Shown: positions 40,775 through 52,554, counted from the first letter of the stretch. The stretch: 64,000 nucleotides of DNA from Kiloniellaceae bacterium (GCA_009377535.1 WHTV01000006.1:1-64000); one strand, 5' to 3'. A program made the numbers and translations. The notes: generated from the letters alone by a model not told the origin.

Positions 40775-41365
40775 TTAGTCCTGCCCGGGGTCGGGCTCGT
40801 CGGCCTTCCGGCTGGCGGCGACCAGATCGTCGGTCAGCACCAGCTTGGCCTTCTGCATGTCGGCGAAGGGCAGGGTGACCTCACCGTCTTCGCAAACCAT
40901 CACAATGTGCTCGCCCTGCGTCCCCAACAGGCGTCCGCGGAAGCGGCGGCGGCCGTCGACCGGCGGCGCCATTTCCAGCCGCGCCTCGAAGCCGGCGAAG
41001 CGATCGAAGTCGGCCAGGCGGGTCAGCGGCCGGTCGATGCCCGGCGAACTGACCTCCAGCGTGTAGGCGCTGTCGATCGGGTCCTCGACATCGAGGATCG
41101 CCGCCACGGCGCGGCTGACCTGGGCGCAGTCGTCAACGTTCATGCTGCCGTCGGCCCGCCGCTCGGCCATGATCTGCAGACAGAGGCGGTCGCCGCCGGT
41201 CAGCTGAACACGCACGATGTCGTAGCCCATCGCCTCGAGCGCCGGGGCGATCAGGCGTTCGACCTCCGCCGCCTTGCCTTCGCTGGTCTTGGCACTGGTC
41301 ATGGTCTCGGTCATGGCAGTGGTATCGGCCAGCCCCGCAGAAGCCTTTTCCAAGGCCTGGGACAA
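40775..41365 (-). CDS. rimP: Ribosome maturation factor RimP
   Basis: Helps 30S subunit assembly. The protein core runs from VERLIAPALEAMGYDIVRVQ through MNVDDCAQVSRAVAAILD and YTLEVSSPGIDRPLTRLADF to the C-terminal SH3-like domain FADMQKAKLVLTDD. I chose the TTG at 41365, because GGAGG stands seven bases before it (196 residues). ATG starts at 41314 and 41302 lack a good ribosome site but are possible. The extra N-terminal 17 residues are not part of the known family core. It heads the nusA-infB operon. Confidence 0.9.
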   Translation of the reverse strand: MSQALEKASAGLADTTAMTETMTSAKTSEGKAAEVERLIAPALEAMGYDIVRVQLTGGDRLCLQIMAERRADGSMNVDDCAQVSRAVAAILDVEDPIDSAYTLEVSSPGIDRPLTRLADFDRFAGFEARLEMAPPVDGRRRFRGRLLGTQGEHIVMVCEDGEVTLPFADMQKAKLVLTDDLVAASRKADEPDPGQD

Positions 41366-41390
41366 AGCCCAACCTCCATTGCGATTACGA

Positions 41391-41419
41391 TAATAAAAAA
41401 GGCGGGCCAGAGGCCCACC
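41391..41419 (-). terminator. Intrinsic terminator/attenuator upstream of rimP
   Basis: GGTGGGCC-TCT-GGCCCGCC (41419-41401) is an 8-bp stem with one G-U pair and a 3-base loop, followed on the minus strand by TTTTTTATTA. It could end trmB transcripts. Since a promoter-like pair lies upstream of it at 41475-41503, it could also attenuate the rimP-nusA-infB operon. Confidence 0.8.
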
Positions 41420-41432
41420 CTTCGGTAGCCCA

Positions 41433-41458
41433 GCGGTATCATTTTTGGCCGATACCGC
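41433..41458 (-). promoter_or_regulatory. Upstream leader hairpin before the rimP terminator
   Basis: GCGGTATC (41451-41458 read on the minus strand) pairs perfectly with GATACCGC (41433-41440) around the 10-base A-rich loop GGCCAAAAAT. It stands 13 bases before the terminator hairpin, in the position of a regulatory leader element. Confidence 0.55.
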
Positions 41459-41474
41459 CACCTTGATCGGGGCG

Positions 41475-41503
41475 ACTGTACGCCGCAGACCCGCAGCCTG
41501 CAA
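41475..41503 (-). promoter_or_regulatory. Candidate rimP-nusA-infB promoter
   Basis: TTGCAG (41503-41498) and TACAGT (41480-41475) are 17 bases apart on the minus strand, about 25 bases after the trmB stop. Predicted transcription start near 41468, about 103 nt before the rimP start. Hexamer match is moderate (three and four of six). Confidence 0.45.
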
Positions 41504-41528
41504 GGCTTTTTCTGGCCTCGGTAAAGTC

Positions 41529-42221
41529 CTAGCGCGGGCGCCGCAAAAAGCGCAAATGGGCGGGCTGCCGCCCGGCTGCGAGAGCCTTTTCCTCGTAGCG
41601 GGTCGCCGGCCAGTCGTCCGGCCGCCGGCGCCAGTCCGCCGGCCCGGCCACCTGCCAGGCCAGCGCCGGTTCGGCGGTCAGGCGCTGCAGCGCCCAGGCC
41701 AGGTAGCTCGGGTCGTCGGTAGCGAAGCGCAACTCGCCGCCGTCCTTCAGCACCCGCGCCAGCAGCGCCACCGTGGCGGGCTGGATCAGCCGGCGCTTGT
41801 TATGGCGCCGCTTGGGCCAGGGATCTGGAAACAGGATGAAGATCCTGTCGAGCATCGCGTCGGGCAGGCATTCCAGCAGGTCTCGGGCATCGCCGACGTA
41901 GAGGCGCAGCGGTGGCTCGCTGCCGGCGGCGCGCAGCTGGCCCAGCAGGCTGGCCACCCCGGTGATGAAGTACTCGGCCGCGAGGAAGCCGGCGGACGGG
42001 TGACGCAGCGCCTGCCAGGCGAGGTGTTCACCGCCGCCGAATCCTATTTCGAGGAAGACCTCGGCCGGCGGTGGGTCGAAGAGGGCGGCCGGGGACAGCG
42101 TGCTGCCGTCCTCGGGCAAGGCGATCTCGAGCTGCGGCAGGGCCTCTTCGAGGAGAGCCTTGCGCCCGGCGCGCAGCGGCCGGCCCTGCCGGCGGCCGTA
42201 GAGAGTGCGCCGCGTCGCCAT
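41529..42221 (-). CDS. trmB: tRNA (guanine-N7-)-methyltransferase
   Basis: SAM enzyme that methylates G46 of tRNA. I use ATG 42221 (230 residues, MATRRTLYGRRQGRPLR), which has AGGG eight bases upstream; a TTG start 30 bases earlier is possible. The SAM motif is VFLEIGFGGGEHLAWQAL and the family signature is FILFPDPWPKRRHNKRRLIQ. The ending ATRYEEKALAAGRQPAHLRF is typical. It follows metK by 39 bases and precedes the rimP leader. Confidence 0.96.
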   Translation of the reverse strand: MATRRTLYGRRQGRPLRAGRKALLEEALPQLEIALPEDGSTLSPAALFDPPPAEVFLEIGFGGGEHLAWQALRHPSAGFLAAEYFITGVASLLGQLRAAGSEPPLRLYVGDARDLLECLPDAMLDRIFILFPDPWPKRRHNKRRLIQPATVALLARVLKDGGELRFATDDPSYLAWALQRLTAEPALAWQVAGPADWRRRPDDWPATRYEEKALAAGRQPAHLRFLRRPR

Positions 42222-42260
42222 TGCGCCCTGCGGTCCAGTCAGTGGCGGCAAAAAGCCGCG

Positions 42261-43433
42261 TCAGGCCCCGAAGGCGCGGCGCAGGCCGTCGACTAGGTCG
42301 GTGCGCTCCCAGGAGAAACCGCCGTCGGGTTCCGGCGACCTGCCGAAGTGCCCGTAAGCGGCGGTGCGCGCGTAGATCGGCCGCGACAGCTGCAGGTGCT
42401 CGCGGATGCCGCGCGGCGAGAGGTCCATCAGCTCCTGCAGGGCCCCGGACAGCTTCTTCTCGTCGACCTCGTTGGTGCCCTGGGTGTCGACGTAGACCGA
42501 CAGGGGCCTGGACACGCCGATGGCGTATGACAGCTGGATGGTGCAGCGGTCGGCAAGGCCGGCGGCCACCACGTTCTTGGCGAGATAGCGCGCGGCATAG
42601 GCAGCCGAGCGGTCGACCTTCGTCGGGTCCTTGCCCGAGAAGGCGCCGCCGCCATGCGGCGCCGCGCCGCCGTAGGTGTCCACGATGATCTTGCGGCCCG
42701 TAAGGCCGGTGTCGCCGTCCGGGCCTCCGATCACGAAACGCCCGGTGGGGTTCACGTAGAATTCCTCCTCCGGGCACATCCAGCCTTCCGGCAGCACGTT
42801 GACGACGTGCGGGCGCACGATCTCGCGCACCTCGTCCTGGTCGAGGTTGCCGGCGTGCTGGGTGGAGACCACTACGGAGGTGGCGCGTACCGGTTTGCCG
42901 GCGACGTACTCCAAGGTCACCTGGCTCTTGGAATCGGGGCCGAGGCCGGGCTCGGCGCCGGAATGCCGGGCCTCCGCCAGGGAACGCAGGATGGAGTGGG
43001 AGAAATGGATCGGCGCCGGCATAAGGCTTTCGGTCTCGCGGCAGGCAAAGCCGAACATGATGCCCTGGTCGCCCGCGCCCTCGTCCTTGTTGCCGGCCGC
43101 GTCGACGCCCTGGGCAATGTCGCTCGACTGGGCGTGGACGTAGTTCTCCACCGCCATCTTGCCCCAGTGGAAGCCGTCCTGCTCGTAGCCGATTTCCTTC
43201 ACCGCCGCGCGCACCACCTGCTCCAGCAGGTCGCTGGTCACGTCTTGCGGCCCGCGCACCTCGCCAGCGAGGACCACCCGGTTGGTGGTGGCAAGCGTTT
43301 CCACGGCAACGCGCGCGTGCGGGTCATGGGTGAGAAAAGTATCGACGATGGCATCGGAGATCCGATCGCAGACCTTGTCCGGATGTCCCTCGGAGACCGA
43401 CTCGCTGGTGAAGAGATAGCTGCCGTTACGCAC
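42261..43433 (-). CDS. metK: S-adenosylmethionine synthetase
   Basis: Makes SAM from methionine and ATP. The 390-residue protein has the three-domain MetK motifs: [20 protein letters not shown], the signature [12 protein letters not shown] and the P-loop-like [19 protein letters not shown]. It starts with GTG at 43433 with GGGAG nine bases upstream. The 122 bases before it hold three hairpins. It follows the XRE regulator gene on the same strand and precedes trmB. Confidence 0.97.
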   Translation of the reverse strand: MRNGSYLFTSESVSEGHPDKVCDRISDAIVDTFLTHDPHARVAVETLATTNRVVLAGEVRGPQDVTSDLLEQVVRAAVKEIGYEQDGFHWGKMAVENYVHAQSSDIAQGVDAAGNKDEGAGDQGIMFGFACRETESLMPAPIHFSHSILRSLAEARHSGAEPGLGPDSKSQVTLEYVAGKPVRATSVVVSTQHAGNLDQDEVREIVRPHVVNVLPEGWMCPEEEFYVNPTGRFVIGGPDGDTGLTGRKIIVDTYGGAAPHGGGAFSGKDPTKVDRSAAYAARYLAKNVVAAGLADRCTIQLSYAIGVSRPLSVYVDTQGTNEVDEKKLSGALQELMDLSPRGIREHLQLSRPIYARTAAYGHFGRSPEPDGGFSWERTDLVDGLRRAFGA

Positions 43434-43440
43434 TGCGTTG

Positions 43441-43540
43441 CTCCCGCCGTTCGGGCCAAAGAGTTTCGGATTTGCCCGGTGGGAATAGCGACGCCCAAGC
43501 GCAAATGCAAGCAGACTTGCAGGGGCAATGCCCCACGAAA
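43441..43540 (-). promoter_or_regulatory. metK leader with three hairpins
   Basis: Read on the minus strand: GGGGC-ATT-GCCCC (43534-43522), TGCAAG-TCTG-CTTGCA (43521-43506), and CGGGC/GCCCG (43478-43452) with a 17-base loop just before the ribosome site. The last stem lies next to GGGAGC and its loop has a CTCTTT run that could pair with it. I do not recognise a known SAM riboswitch class here. Confidence 0.4.
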
Positions 43541-43555
43541 GGGCACCGGCCGGCC

Positions 43556-44035
43556 TTACGGGCTCTTGTTGCGCGTCGGCGAGCCGCCGCTGGCGGCCGC
43601 CAGGGCCTTGGTCATCTCGAACAGGCGCTTACGAATGCCCGGTTCGTCGATCTTGTAGTAGGCGCGTACCAATTCCAGGGTTTCGCGCTTGACCATGGGA
43701 TCGAGTTCCTGCTCCGGCGGGGGCCGGTCATAGCCTGGCTGTTGCGCCGGCGAGTTCGCCGCCACGTCGTCGGGCATCTCCTCGAAAAAGAAGCCGACCG
43801 GAACATCGAGCACCCGCGAGAGGTCGAACAGCCGGCTTGCGCCGACCCGGTTGGCCCCGCGTTCGTACTTCTGCACTTGCTGGAAGGTGAGGCCGATGGC
43901 CTCACCTAGTTTCTCCTGACTCATGCCGAGCAACGTCCGTCGCAAGCGGACCCTACTGCCGACATGAACATCGACCGGATTGGGTCCGCTTTCTCGGCGG
44001 TCACCCGGCGGCACGCCGCGTCGCGCCATCCGCAA
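43556..44035 (-). CDS. XRE-family helix-turn-helix regulator
   Basis: A 159-residue DNA-binding protein. The HTH lies at about 25-85: [40 protein letters not shown] and [20 protein letters not shown]. The C-terminal half is a helical segment ([20 protein letters not shown]). Homologues sit beside lnt and metK in many alphaproteobacteria. Its targets are unknown. The promoter at 44088-44116 overlaps a palindrome that could be its own operator. The start may lie at M3. Confidence 0.9.
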   Translation of the reverse strand: MRMARRGVPPGDRRESGPNPVDVHVGSRVRLRRTLLGMSQEKLGEAIGLTFQQVQKYERGANRVGASRLFDLSRVLDVPVGFFFEEMPDDVAANSPAQQPGYDRPPPEQELDPMVKRETLELVRAYYKIDEPGIRKRLFEMTKALAAASGGSPTRNKSP

Positions 44036-44079
44036 ATTACCTCATTAAGAAGGGATCGTCAGAACCGTAGGACTAAAGA

Positions 44080-44116
44080 CATACTGATGTATGCCAACAC
44101 GCAGTTGATACGTCAA
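44080..44116 (-). promoter_or_regulatory. XRE gene promoter with overlapping palindrome
   Basis: TTGACG (44116-44111) and CATACA (44093-44088) lie 17 bases apart on the minus strand. The dyad CATAC-TGAT-GTATG (44080-44093) covers the -10 and could be an operator bound by the encoded regulator. Base composition here is richer in A+T than in the flanks. Confidence 0.55.
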
Positions 44117-44136
44117 GCCCCTCTCCGCATATACTC

Positions 44137-45749
<1,613 letters not shown>

Positions 45750-45753
<4 letters not shown>

Positions 45754-46694
45754 CGGCGGCGGTCTTCGGCAACGGCCTCGACCGGGTACGCCGCGACGTT
45801 GCGCACGCGCAAGCGCTTGACCCGGCGGGGGTCGGCCTCCAGGACTTCGAAGGTGATTCCGCTGGGCGGGTGCTCGACGAGTTCGCCGCGGTCGGGCACG
45901 CGCCCGGCCAGGGTGAAAAGGAGCCCGCCGAGGGTGTCGATGTCCTCTTCGCGCTCCTCTGCGGAGAGCACCGGGCCGACGCGCTCTTCGAACTCTTCGA
46001 TGGTGGCGCGCGCGTCCGCGATCAAGCTGCCGTCAGGCCGCTCGATCAGCTTGGGTCCGACCGCCACGTCGTGCTCGTCCTCGATCTCGCCGACGATCTC
46101 CTCGACCAGATCCTCGATGGTGACGAGGCCGTCGATGCCGCCGAACTCGTCGACCACCAGAGCCATGTGCACGCGCGAAAGACGCATTTCCAAGAGCAGG
46201 TCGAGCACTCGCATGGAAGGCGCCACCACCAGGATTCGGCGCACCAGGTCGACCAGGTCGAAGACGTCCGACTCCTTGCGCTCCTTCATGTGGTGCAGCA
46301 CATCCTTGATGTGCACGATGCCGACCACCTCATCGAGGGTGTCGCGGTAGACCGGCAGGCGCGAGTGGCCGGCGTTGCTCATCACGTCGATCAGCTCGTC
46401 GATCGGGGTATCGAGATCGACGGCAACGATGTCGGCGCGCGGCACCATGACGTCGTAAGCCGTGAGATGACGCAGGCGCAGGATGTTCGACAGCATGACG
46501 CGCTCGTCGCTGGAGATCGGCGCGTTGCTGACCTCCTCGCGCTCGACGTCCTTGATCTCGTCGATGATCTCCTCGAGGGTCTCGCGCAGCTGCGCTTCGA
46601 CGTCGCGCGACTTGAGAAGCGCGCGCAGGCGCTGCCACAGGCCGGTCCGACCATTGCCGCGTGTCGTCCGCCCGGTGCCGGAAGAATCAGCCAT
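45750..46694 (-). CDS. CorC/TlyC-type CBS-domain protein
   Basis: A 314-residue cytoplasmic protein from ATG 46694, with a leader of about 75 residues (LLKSRDVEAQLRETLEEIID), two CBS domains (VMVPRADIVAVDLDTPIDEL to VYRDTLDEVVGIVHIKDVLH; ILVVAPSMRVLDLLLEM to DEFGGIDGLVTIEDLVEEI) and a CorC/HlyC transporter-associated domain. It has no membrane DUF21 region, so it is the CorC form, implicated in magnesium/cobalt efflux or membrane integrity. It overlaps ybeY by eight bases and lnt by four. Confidence 0.94.
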
Positions 46695-47232
46695 GGTTCG
46701 TCCCCTCTGCCTGCCGAGCGGCCGCCGCGTCGCCGGCATAGGGATCGGCAATCCCCAAGGCCGCCAGGATCGCTATTTCCAGGGCTTCCATCGCCGCCGC
46801 CTCGGCCGCTTCGTCGTGGTCGTAACCCAGCAGGTGCAGGGTACCGTGGACCACCAGATGGGTGCTGTGATCGGCCAGGCTCTTGCCCTGCTCCGCCGCC
46901 TCGCGCGCGATGGTCTCACGCGCCAGCACCACGTCGCCGAGCAGCCGCGGCAGGCCGGCCGGCGTGCCCGCGTCGTCCGCCATGTTGGGAAAGGAGAGCA
47001 CATTGGTGGCGCGGTCGCTCTGCCGGTAGTCGCGGTTCAGAATGCGTTGCTCGGCATCGTCGGTGAACACCAGGGAAACTTCCAGCGGCTGGCCGCCGAC
47101 TTCGAGATGCCCCAGGGCCGTGGTCACCGCCGAGCGGGCCCGGACTTCCAGGTCGCCGAGGGCGTCCAGCCACGCCGCGTCGTGCACCGACACGGCGATC
47201 TCAAAGGTGGTACTTTCAGGTTCGTCACTCAT
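46687..47232 (-). CDS. ybeY: Endoribonuclease YbeY
   Basis: Zinc-dependent endoribonuclease for 16S rRNA 3'-end maturation and 70S quality control. The 181-residue protein carries the H-x3-H-x5-H zinc motif in VVHGTLHLLGYDHDEA. Other family blocks are LEVSLVFTDDAEQRILNRDY and ATNVLSFPN, followed by LGDVVLARETIAREA. It lies between phoH and corC, the usual phoH-ybeY-corC-lnt order. Confidence 0.96.
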   Translation of the reverse strand: MSDEPESTTFEIAVSVHDAAWLDALGDLEVRARSAVTTALGHLEVGGQPLEVSLVFTDDAEQRILNRDYRQSDRATNVLSFPNMADDAGTPAGLPRLLGDVVLARETIAREAAEQGKSLADHSTHLVVHGTLHLLGYDHDEAAEAAAMEALEIAILAALGIADPYAGDAAAARQAEGTNHG

Positions 47233-47256
47233 CGCTTATCGCGGCCGCGGGAAACG

Positions 47257-48299
<1,043 letters not shown>

Positions 48300-48303
<4 letters not shown>

Positions 48304-49754
48304 GCTGTGATCCTTGCCGAGGAAGAGGCCCGGGGGGGCATTTGCGGAGCACCGTCAAGATCTTCGCCGTCCAGCGTCGGGCGGCCGGAGAGGCTGTTCG
48401 GATGAGCGGCCTCGATGCGCACCTGCAGCATCTTGCCCACAAGGCGCGGGATCGCCACCGGCGGCAGTGTCACGTGCACCGACTGCATGTAGGGGCTGCG
48501 GCCGACCAGCTGGCCGGCCCGGCGGCCCGGGCGCTCGAGCAGCACCGGCAGATCGCTGCCGATGCAGGCGGCGTTGAAGGCCAGGGACTGCGCGCCGAGA
48601 AGCTGCTGCAGGCCCGCCAGCCGTTCGGCCTTCACCGCTTCGGGAAGCTGGGCCTGCTCGACCGCCGCCGGCGTCCCGGGGCGCGGGCTGAACTTGAAGG
48701 AGTAGGCCTGGGCAAAGCCGACCTCGTTCACCAGCTTCAGGGTATTGGCGAAGTCGGCATCGCTTTCGCCGGGAAAGCCGACGATGAAATCGGAGGACAG
48801 CGCCAAGTCGGCGCGCGCCCGGCGCAGCCGCTCCACGATCCGCAGATAGTCCGCCGCGCCGTGGCGCCGGTTCATCGCCGCCAGGATGCGATCGGAGCCG
48901 GACTGCACCGGCAGGTGCAGGTAGGGCATGAGCTTGTCCACCTCGCCGTGGACGGCGATCAGCTCGTCATCCATGTCGCGCGGGTGCGAGGTGGTGTAGC
49001 GCAGCCGCGCGATGCCATCGATCTCCGCCAGAGCACGGATCAGGCGGCCGAGCCCCCAGGTTCCCGCCGTGGCGGTGCCGCCGGCCGGCGCCTCGCCGTG
49101 ATAGGCATTCACGTTCTGGCCGAGCAGGGTAATTTCCCGCACACCGGCCGCCGCAAGCCGGCGCGCCTCGGCGAGCACCGCTGCCACCGGGCGCGAGTAT
49201 TCTGCGCCGCGCGTATAGGGCACCACGCAGAAGCTGCAGAACTTGTCGCAGCCCTCCTGCACCGAAACGAAGGCGGCCGGGCCCGGCTCGGCGGCTTCCT
49301 CCGGCAGGTGGTCGAACTTGGATTCCACCGGGAAGTCGATGTCCATTATGCCGCGCCCGTCGGCCGCACGCGCTGCGCGGGCCACCAGCTCCGGCAGGCG
49401 GTGATAGGTCTGCGGCCCGAAGACGATGTCTACTTGGGGCGCCCGGCGCAGGATCTCCTCGCCCTCCGCCTGGGCGACGCAGCCGGCAACCGCCAGCAGC
49501 ATTTCGCCGCCCTCGGCCAGCCGCTCCTGCTTGAAGGCGCGCAGACGGCCGAGCTCGGAAAACACCTTTTCCGAGGCCTTCTCGCGGATGTGGCAAGTGT
49601 TGAGGATCACCATGTCGGCGCCGCGCGGACCGTCCACCGCCTGGTAGCCGAGGGGCGCCAGCACATCGGCCATGCGGGCGGAATCATAGACGTTCATCTG
49701 GCACCCGTAGGTCTTTATGAACAGTCGCTTCTTGGTCTTCTCGCTCACCTGCAC
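48300..49754 (-). CDS. miaB: tRNA-2-methylthio-N6-dimethylallyladenosine synthase
   Basis: Radical SAM methylthiotransferase for A37 of tRNAs reading UNN codons. The 484-residue protein has the N-terminal UPF0004 domain with a [4Fe-4S] site ([12 protein letters not shown], and [19 protein letters not shown]), the radical SAM CxxxCxxC in [17 protein letters not shown], and a C-terminal TRAM domain. The C-terminal 35 residues after TRAM are variable. The ATG at 49754 follows the acyltransferase gene after 60 bases. Confidence 0.96.
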
Positions 49755-49814
49755 CGTCCTGCTTGGCGCCTGTCGCGCCGTCTCTCTTGTCGTAGCGCTG
49801 TCATGCCCGGCCCC

Positions 49815-50648
49815 TTATGCGACCGCCGCGGCAACCGGCGGCGGCAACAATGGCTGTGGCCGCCCGGAGAGGGCCGCCACCACGCCTCGCGAGACCACCT
49901 CGTAGCAGTGGTCGCTGAGGGTCTTGCGCGAGCCGAACTGTTCCAGGGTCACCGGCTCATGGAACTCCACCACCACGGTCACCCGGCCGAGGCCGATGGC
50001 GTGCCACAGGTGGGACCCGAGCTCCATGTCGCCGTACCAGGCGAAAAACGGCCTTAGATAGCGGCCCAGGGGCAGTCCGTCGAGTCTTGTGTAGGCGATC
50101 GAGACCGGCTGCACCGTCAGAGGTTCGTCATGAGGACGCCGCTCGGCCACGGAGAACAGGGCACTCTTGAAGACGAGGACCCGGTTGCCATCGCCCGAGG
50201 TGCCCTCCGGGAAGAGGATCAGGTCGTCGCCCGCCTCCAAGCGGCGGGACATCTCGTCGCGGTGCGTGGCGGTGCGGTGTCCCTGGCGTTCGACGAAAAC
50301 GGTTTCCTGCAGCCTGGCGAGCCAGGCGAAGAAAGGCCAGCTCGCCACTTCGGCCTTGGCGACGAAGGAGGCCCTCAGCAACGAGCCGAGCACCTCGATG
50401 TCGAAATAAGAAACGTGGTTGGCCACGTAGAGCGTCGGGTGGTGGCGCGATGGCTGCCCATGGCACTCGATCTCGATGCCGAGGAGTCGGCAGGTCCGCC
50501 GGTGGTACCAGCGCGGCAGCCGTTTGCGCAGCGGCCAGCGGCATACCACTGCCAGCAGCTGGACAGGCATGAGGGCGAGGGTAAGGCCTGCGTAGGCCAG
50601 GAGGCGGCAGAGGGCGGTCGTCGGCGAGCCGAAATTGGGTGCCGTCAT
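49815..50648 (-). CDS. 1-acyl-sn-glycerol-3-phosphate acyltransferase (PlsC/OlsA-type)
   Basis: A 277-residue membrane-associated acyltransferase starting at ATG 50648. Catalytic motif H-x4-D is in VANHVSYFDIEVLG, and the substrate site is LILFPEGTSGDGN. It has one or two N-terminal hydrophobic segments. The gene overlaps the OlsB-like gene by four bases (ATGA), so it is probably OlsA, which adds the second acyl chain to lyso-ornithine lipid; general PlsC activity is the alternative. Confidence 0.9.
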   Translation of the reverse strand: MTAPNFGSPTTALCRLLAYAGLTLALMPVQLLAVVCRWPLRKRLPRWYHRRTCRLLGIEIECHGQPSRHHPTLYVANHVSYFDIEVLGSLLRASFVAKAEVASWPFFAWLARLQETVFVERQGHRTATHRDEMSRRLEAGDDLILFPEGTSGDGNRVLVFKSALFSVAERRPHDEPLTVQPVSIAYTRLDGLPLGRYLRPFFAWYGDMELGSHLWHAIGLGRVTVVVEFHEPVTLEQFGSRKTLSDHCYEVVSRGVVAALSGRPQPLLPPPVAAAVA

Positions 50649-51487
50649 GCCCCTCCACCGGGTCCGTCGCCCGGGGTGCTGTCCTGCTCGTCGCGCTTGT
50701 AGTGGCGCAGGTACTTCTCGGTGACCAAGTCGGTCTTCACCACAACGCAGACGTCGGTGGTGCCGAATTCCGGATCGACCACGGCGCCGTCGCCGACGAA
50801 GCCGCCGAGCCTCAGGTAGCCCTTGATCAGCGGCGGCAGGGCGCGGCGCCCCTCGGAGACCTTCACCTGATCTGGCGGCAGCAGGTCCATCGAGACGTAG
50901 CGTTCCGGTACCGCGCGGGTTCGCAGCGGTGGCGGCGCCAGATGATGGTGATGGAGATAAGCCAGCGGCATGCGCAGCTGTTGCGGATCGGTGCCCGGCA
51001 GGCTGGCGCAACCGAACATGATCGATATGTCGTGGTAGAAGACGTACTCGGCGATGCCGCGCCACAGCAGCTGCATGGTGGCGCCGCTGCGGTAGGTCGG
51101 ATCGACGCAGGACCGCCCGAGCTCCAGGATCTCGCCCGGATAGGCGTCCAGCCTGTCGATCTGGTATTCGTCGCTGGTGTAGAACTGGCCGCGCCGGGCC
51201 GCGCCCTCGCGTCGCATCACGCGGTAGGTGCCGACAACGGCGTCGGGACCCTTGCCGCGCTCCTCGTCGAACACCAGCAGGTGGTCGCAGAAATCATCGA
51301 AGGAGTCGAAGTCGCGCTCGGCCGCCGCCATCTCCGGCGTCGGTTTGGCCGCCATGGATTCAAAGAAAACCCGGTAGCGCAGGGCCTGGGCAGCGCGGAT
51401 CTCCGCCACGTCCTCGGCCAGGCGGATGCGCAGATTGCCGCCGCTGACGTCGACCGGACGATCTGATTTGGCTTCAGCCAGACTCAT
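50645..51487 (-). CDS. GNAT-type ornithine acyl-ACP N-acyltransferase (OlsB-like)
   Basis: A 280-residue protein of the OlsB/hemolysin-like acyltransferase family, which makes lyso-ornithine lipid from ornithine and 3-hydroxyacyl-ACP. Family blocks are NLRIRLAEDVAEIRAAQALR, YRVFFESMAAKPTPEM, the acidic FDSFDDFCDHLLVFD and ILELGRSCVDPTYRSGATMQ. It is followed by an overlapping PlsC-like gene, the ols pair. Ornithine lipid is a phosphorus-free membrane lipid used when phosphate is low. A distinct start upstream cannot be excluded. Confidence 0.9.
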   Translation of the reverse strand: MSLAEAKSDRPVDVSGGNLRIRLAEDVAEIRAAQALRYRVFFESMAAKPTPEMAAAERDFDSFDDFCDHLLVFDEERGKGPDAVVGTYRVMRREGAARRGQFYTSDEYQIDRLDAYPGEILELGRSCVDPTYRSGATMQLLWRGIAEYVFYHDISIMFGCASLPGTDPQQLRMPLAYLHHHHLAPPPLRTRAVPERYVSMDLLPPDQVKVSEGRRALPPLIKGYLRLGGFVGDGAVVDPEFGTTDVCVVVKTDLVTEKYLRHYKRDEQDSTPGDGPGGGA

Positions 51488-51532
51488 CTTGCTCCCTTCC
51501 CGAGGGCCCGGCCACAGCGGCCGGCGGCGGCC

Positions 51533-51979
51533 TCAGGCTTTTCCCTTCGCTTCTTCAGTTTCCCTGCGCTTGGCGTCCAGGCGCACGCCGAAGAGCTCCA
51601 GGCGATGGTCGACGAGGCGATAGCCGAGCGCCCGGGCGACCTCCGCCTGCAAGCGCTCGATCTCCTCGTTGGAGAACTCCACCACCTCTCCGGTCTTCAC
51701 GTCGATGAGGTGGTCGTGATGCGACTCCGGACGCTCCTCGTAGCGAGCCCGGCCGTCGCCGAAATCGTGCCGCTCGAGGATGCTGGCTTCCTCGAAGAGC
51801 TTCACCGTGCGGTAGACCGTAGCGATGGAAATTCGCGGATCGCGTTGGATTGCACGGTGGTACACGAGCTCGACATCCGGGTGGTCCGTCGATTCCGACA
51901 GCACCCGCGCAATGACGCGGCGCTGCTCGGTCATCTTGAGACCCTTCTCGATGCACAGTTTCTCCAAGCGATCAGACAT
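51533..51979 (-). CDS. Fur-family metal regulator (Fur/Mur)
   Basis: A 148-residue regulator from ATG 51979 (MSDRLEKLCIEKGLKMTEQR); an in-frame ATG three codons earlier is possible. The winged helix has RISIATVYRTVKLFEEASIL and the metal site HHDHLIDVKTGEVVEF with further histidines at RLVDHRLELFGV. The C-terminal CxxC pairs of gammaproteobacterial Fur are missing, as in alphaproteobacterial Fur/Mur. Since Irr is encoded in the same window, this protein may respond to manganese instead of iron, but that is inference. Confidence 0.92.
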   Translation of the reverse strand: MSDRLEKLCIEKGLKMTEQRRVIARVLSESTDHPDVELVYHRAIQRDPRISIATVYRTVKLFEEASILERHDFGDGRARYEERPESHHDHLIDVKTGEVVEFSNEEIERLQAEVARALGYRLVDHRLELFGVRLDAKRRETEEAKGKA

Positions 51980-52140
51980 GACGAACAAAGCCCTGTTGCT
52001 ACCCTACCGCAAGCCTTAGACCGTCCCAGGCCTCCAGCGCGGGACCGACTGTGCACTATAACGGAAAAAGCGCCGCCCGCCTAATGGCGGCGACGCCGTT
52101 TTCCCTCGTCGCGCCACGTCTCCGGGCGCGGCAGCTTTGC

Positions 52141-52554
52141 CTAGGCCTTCCGCCGGGCGCGGGTTCCCAGACCGATCTGCTTGGCCAGCTTGCTGCGCTG
52201 GCGCGCGTAGTTGGGCGCCACCATGGGATAGTCCGCCGGCAGGCCCCAACGCTCACGGTAGTCGTCCGGCGACATGTCATAGGCCGTCTTGAGGTGCCGC
52301 TTCAGCATCTTCAGCTTCTTGCCGTCCTCCAGGCAGATGATGAACTCCGGCGTCACCGACTTCTTGATCGGCACCGCAGGCGATGGCCGCTCCGGCTCGC
52401 GCTCCCGCGGGCTACCCACGTTCGACAGGGTGTCATAAACGTCGCGGATGATCATCGGCAACTCGGTCGCCGCGACAGCATTATTCGAAACATGGGCGGC
52501 GACAATGTTAGTCGTCAAAGAAAGCAACTCGCTTTGCTTCGCTTGATCGGCCAT
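52141..52554 (-). CDS. MucR/Ros family transcriptional regulator with altered zinc finger
   Basis: A 137-residue regulator from ATG 52554. The N-terminal oligomerisation part starts LLSLTTNIVAAHVSNN, and the C-terminal DNA-binding part runs through EFIICLEDGKKLKMLKRHLK and SPDDYRERWGLPADYPMVAP. In Ros the zinc ligands are C-x2-C-x9-H-x4-H. Here the positions read C74, D77, H87 and Y92, so two ligands are replaced. MucR proteins act as H-NS-like silencers on AT-rich DNA, and the 215 bases upstream of this gene are AT-rich, consistent with autoregulation. Confidence 0.9.
   Translation of the reverse strand: MADQAKQSELLSLTTNIVAAHVSNNAVAATELPMIIRDVYDTLSNVGSPREREPERPSPAVPIKKSVTPEFIICLEDGKKLKMLKRHLKTAYDMSPDDYRERWGLPADYPMVAPNYARQRSKLAKQIGLGTRARRKA

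Noticed and set aside
43434-43555. Known SAM riboswitch in front of metK
   Set aside because: Hairpins exist, but the sequence does not match the SAM-II or SAM/SAH consensus as I remember them, so only a structured leader is reported.
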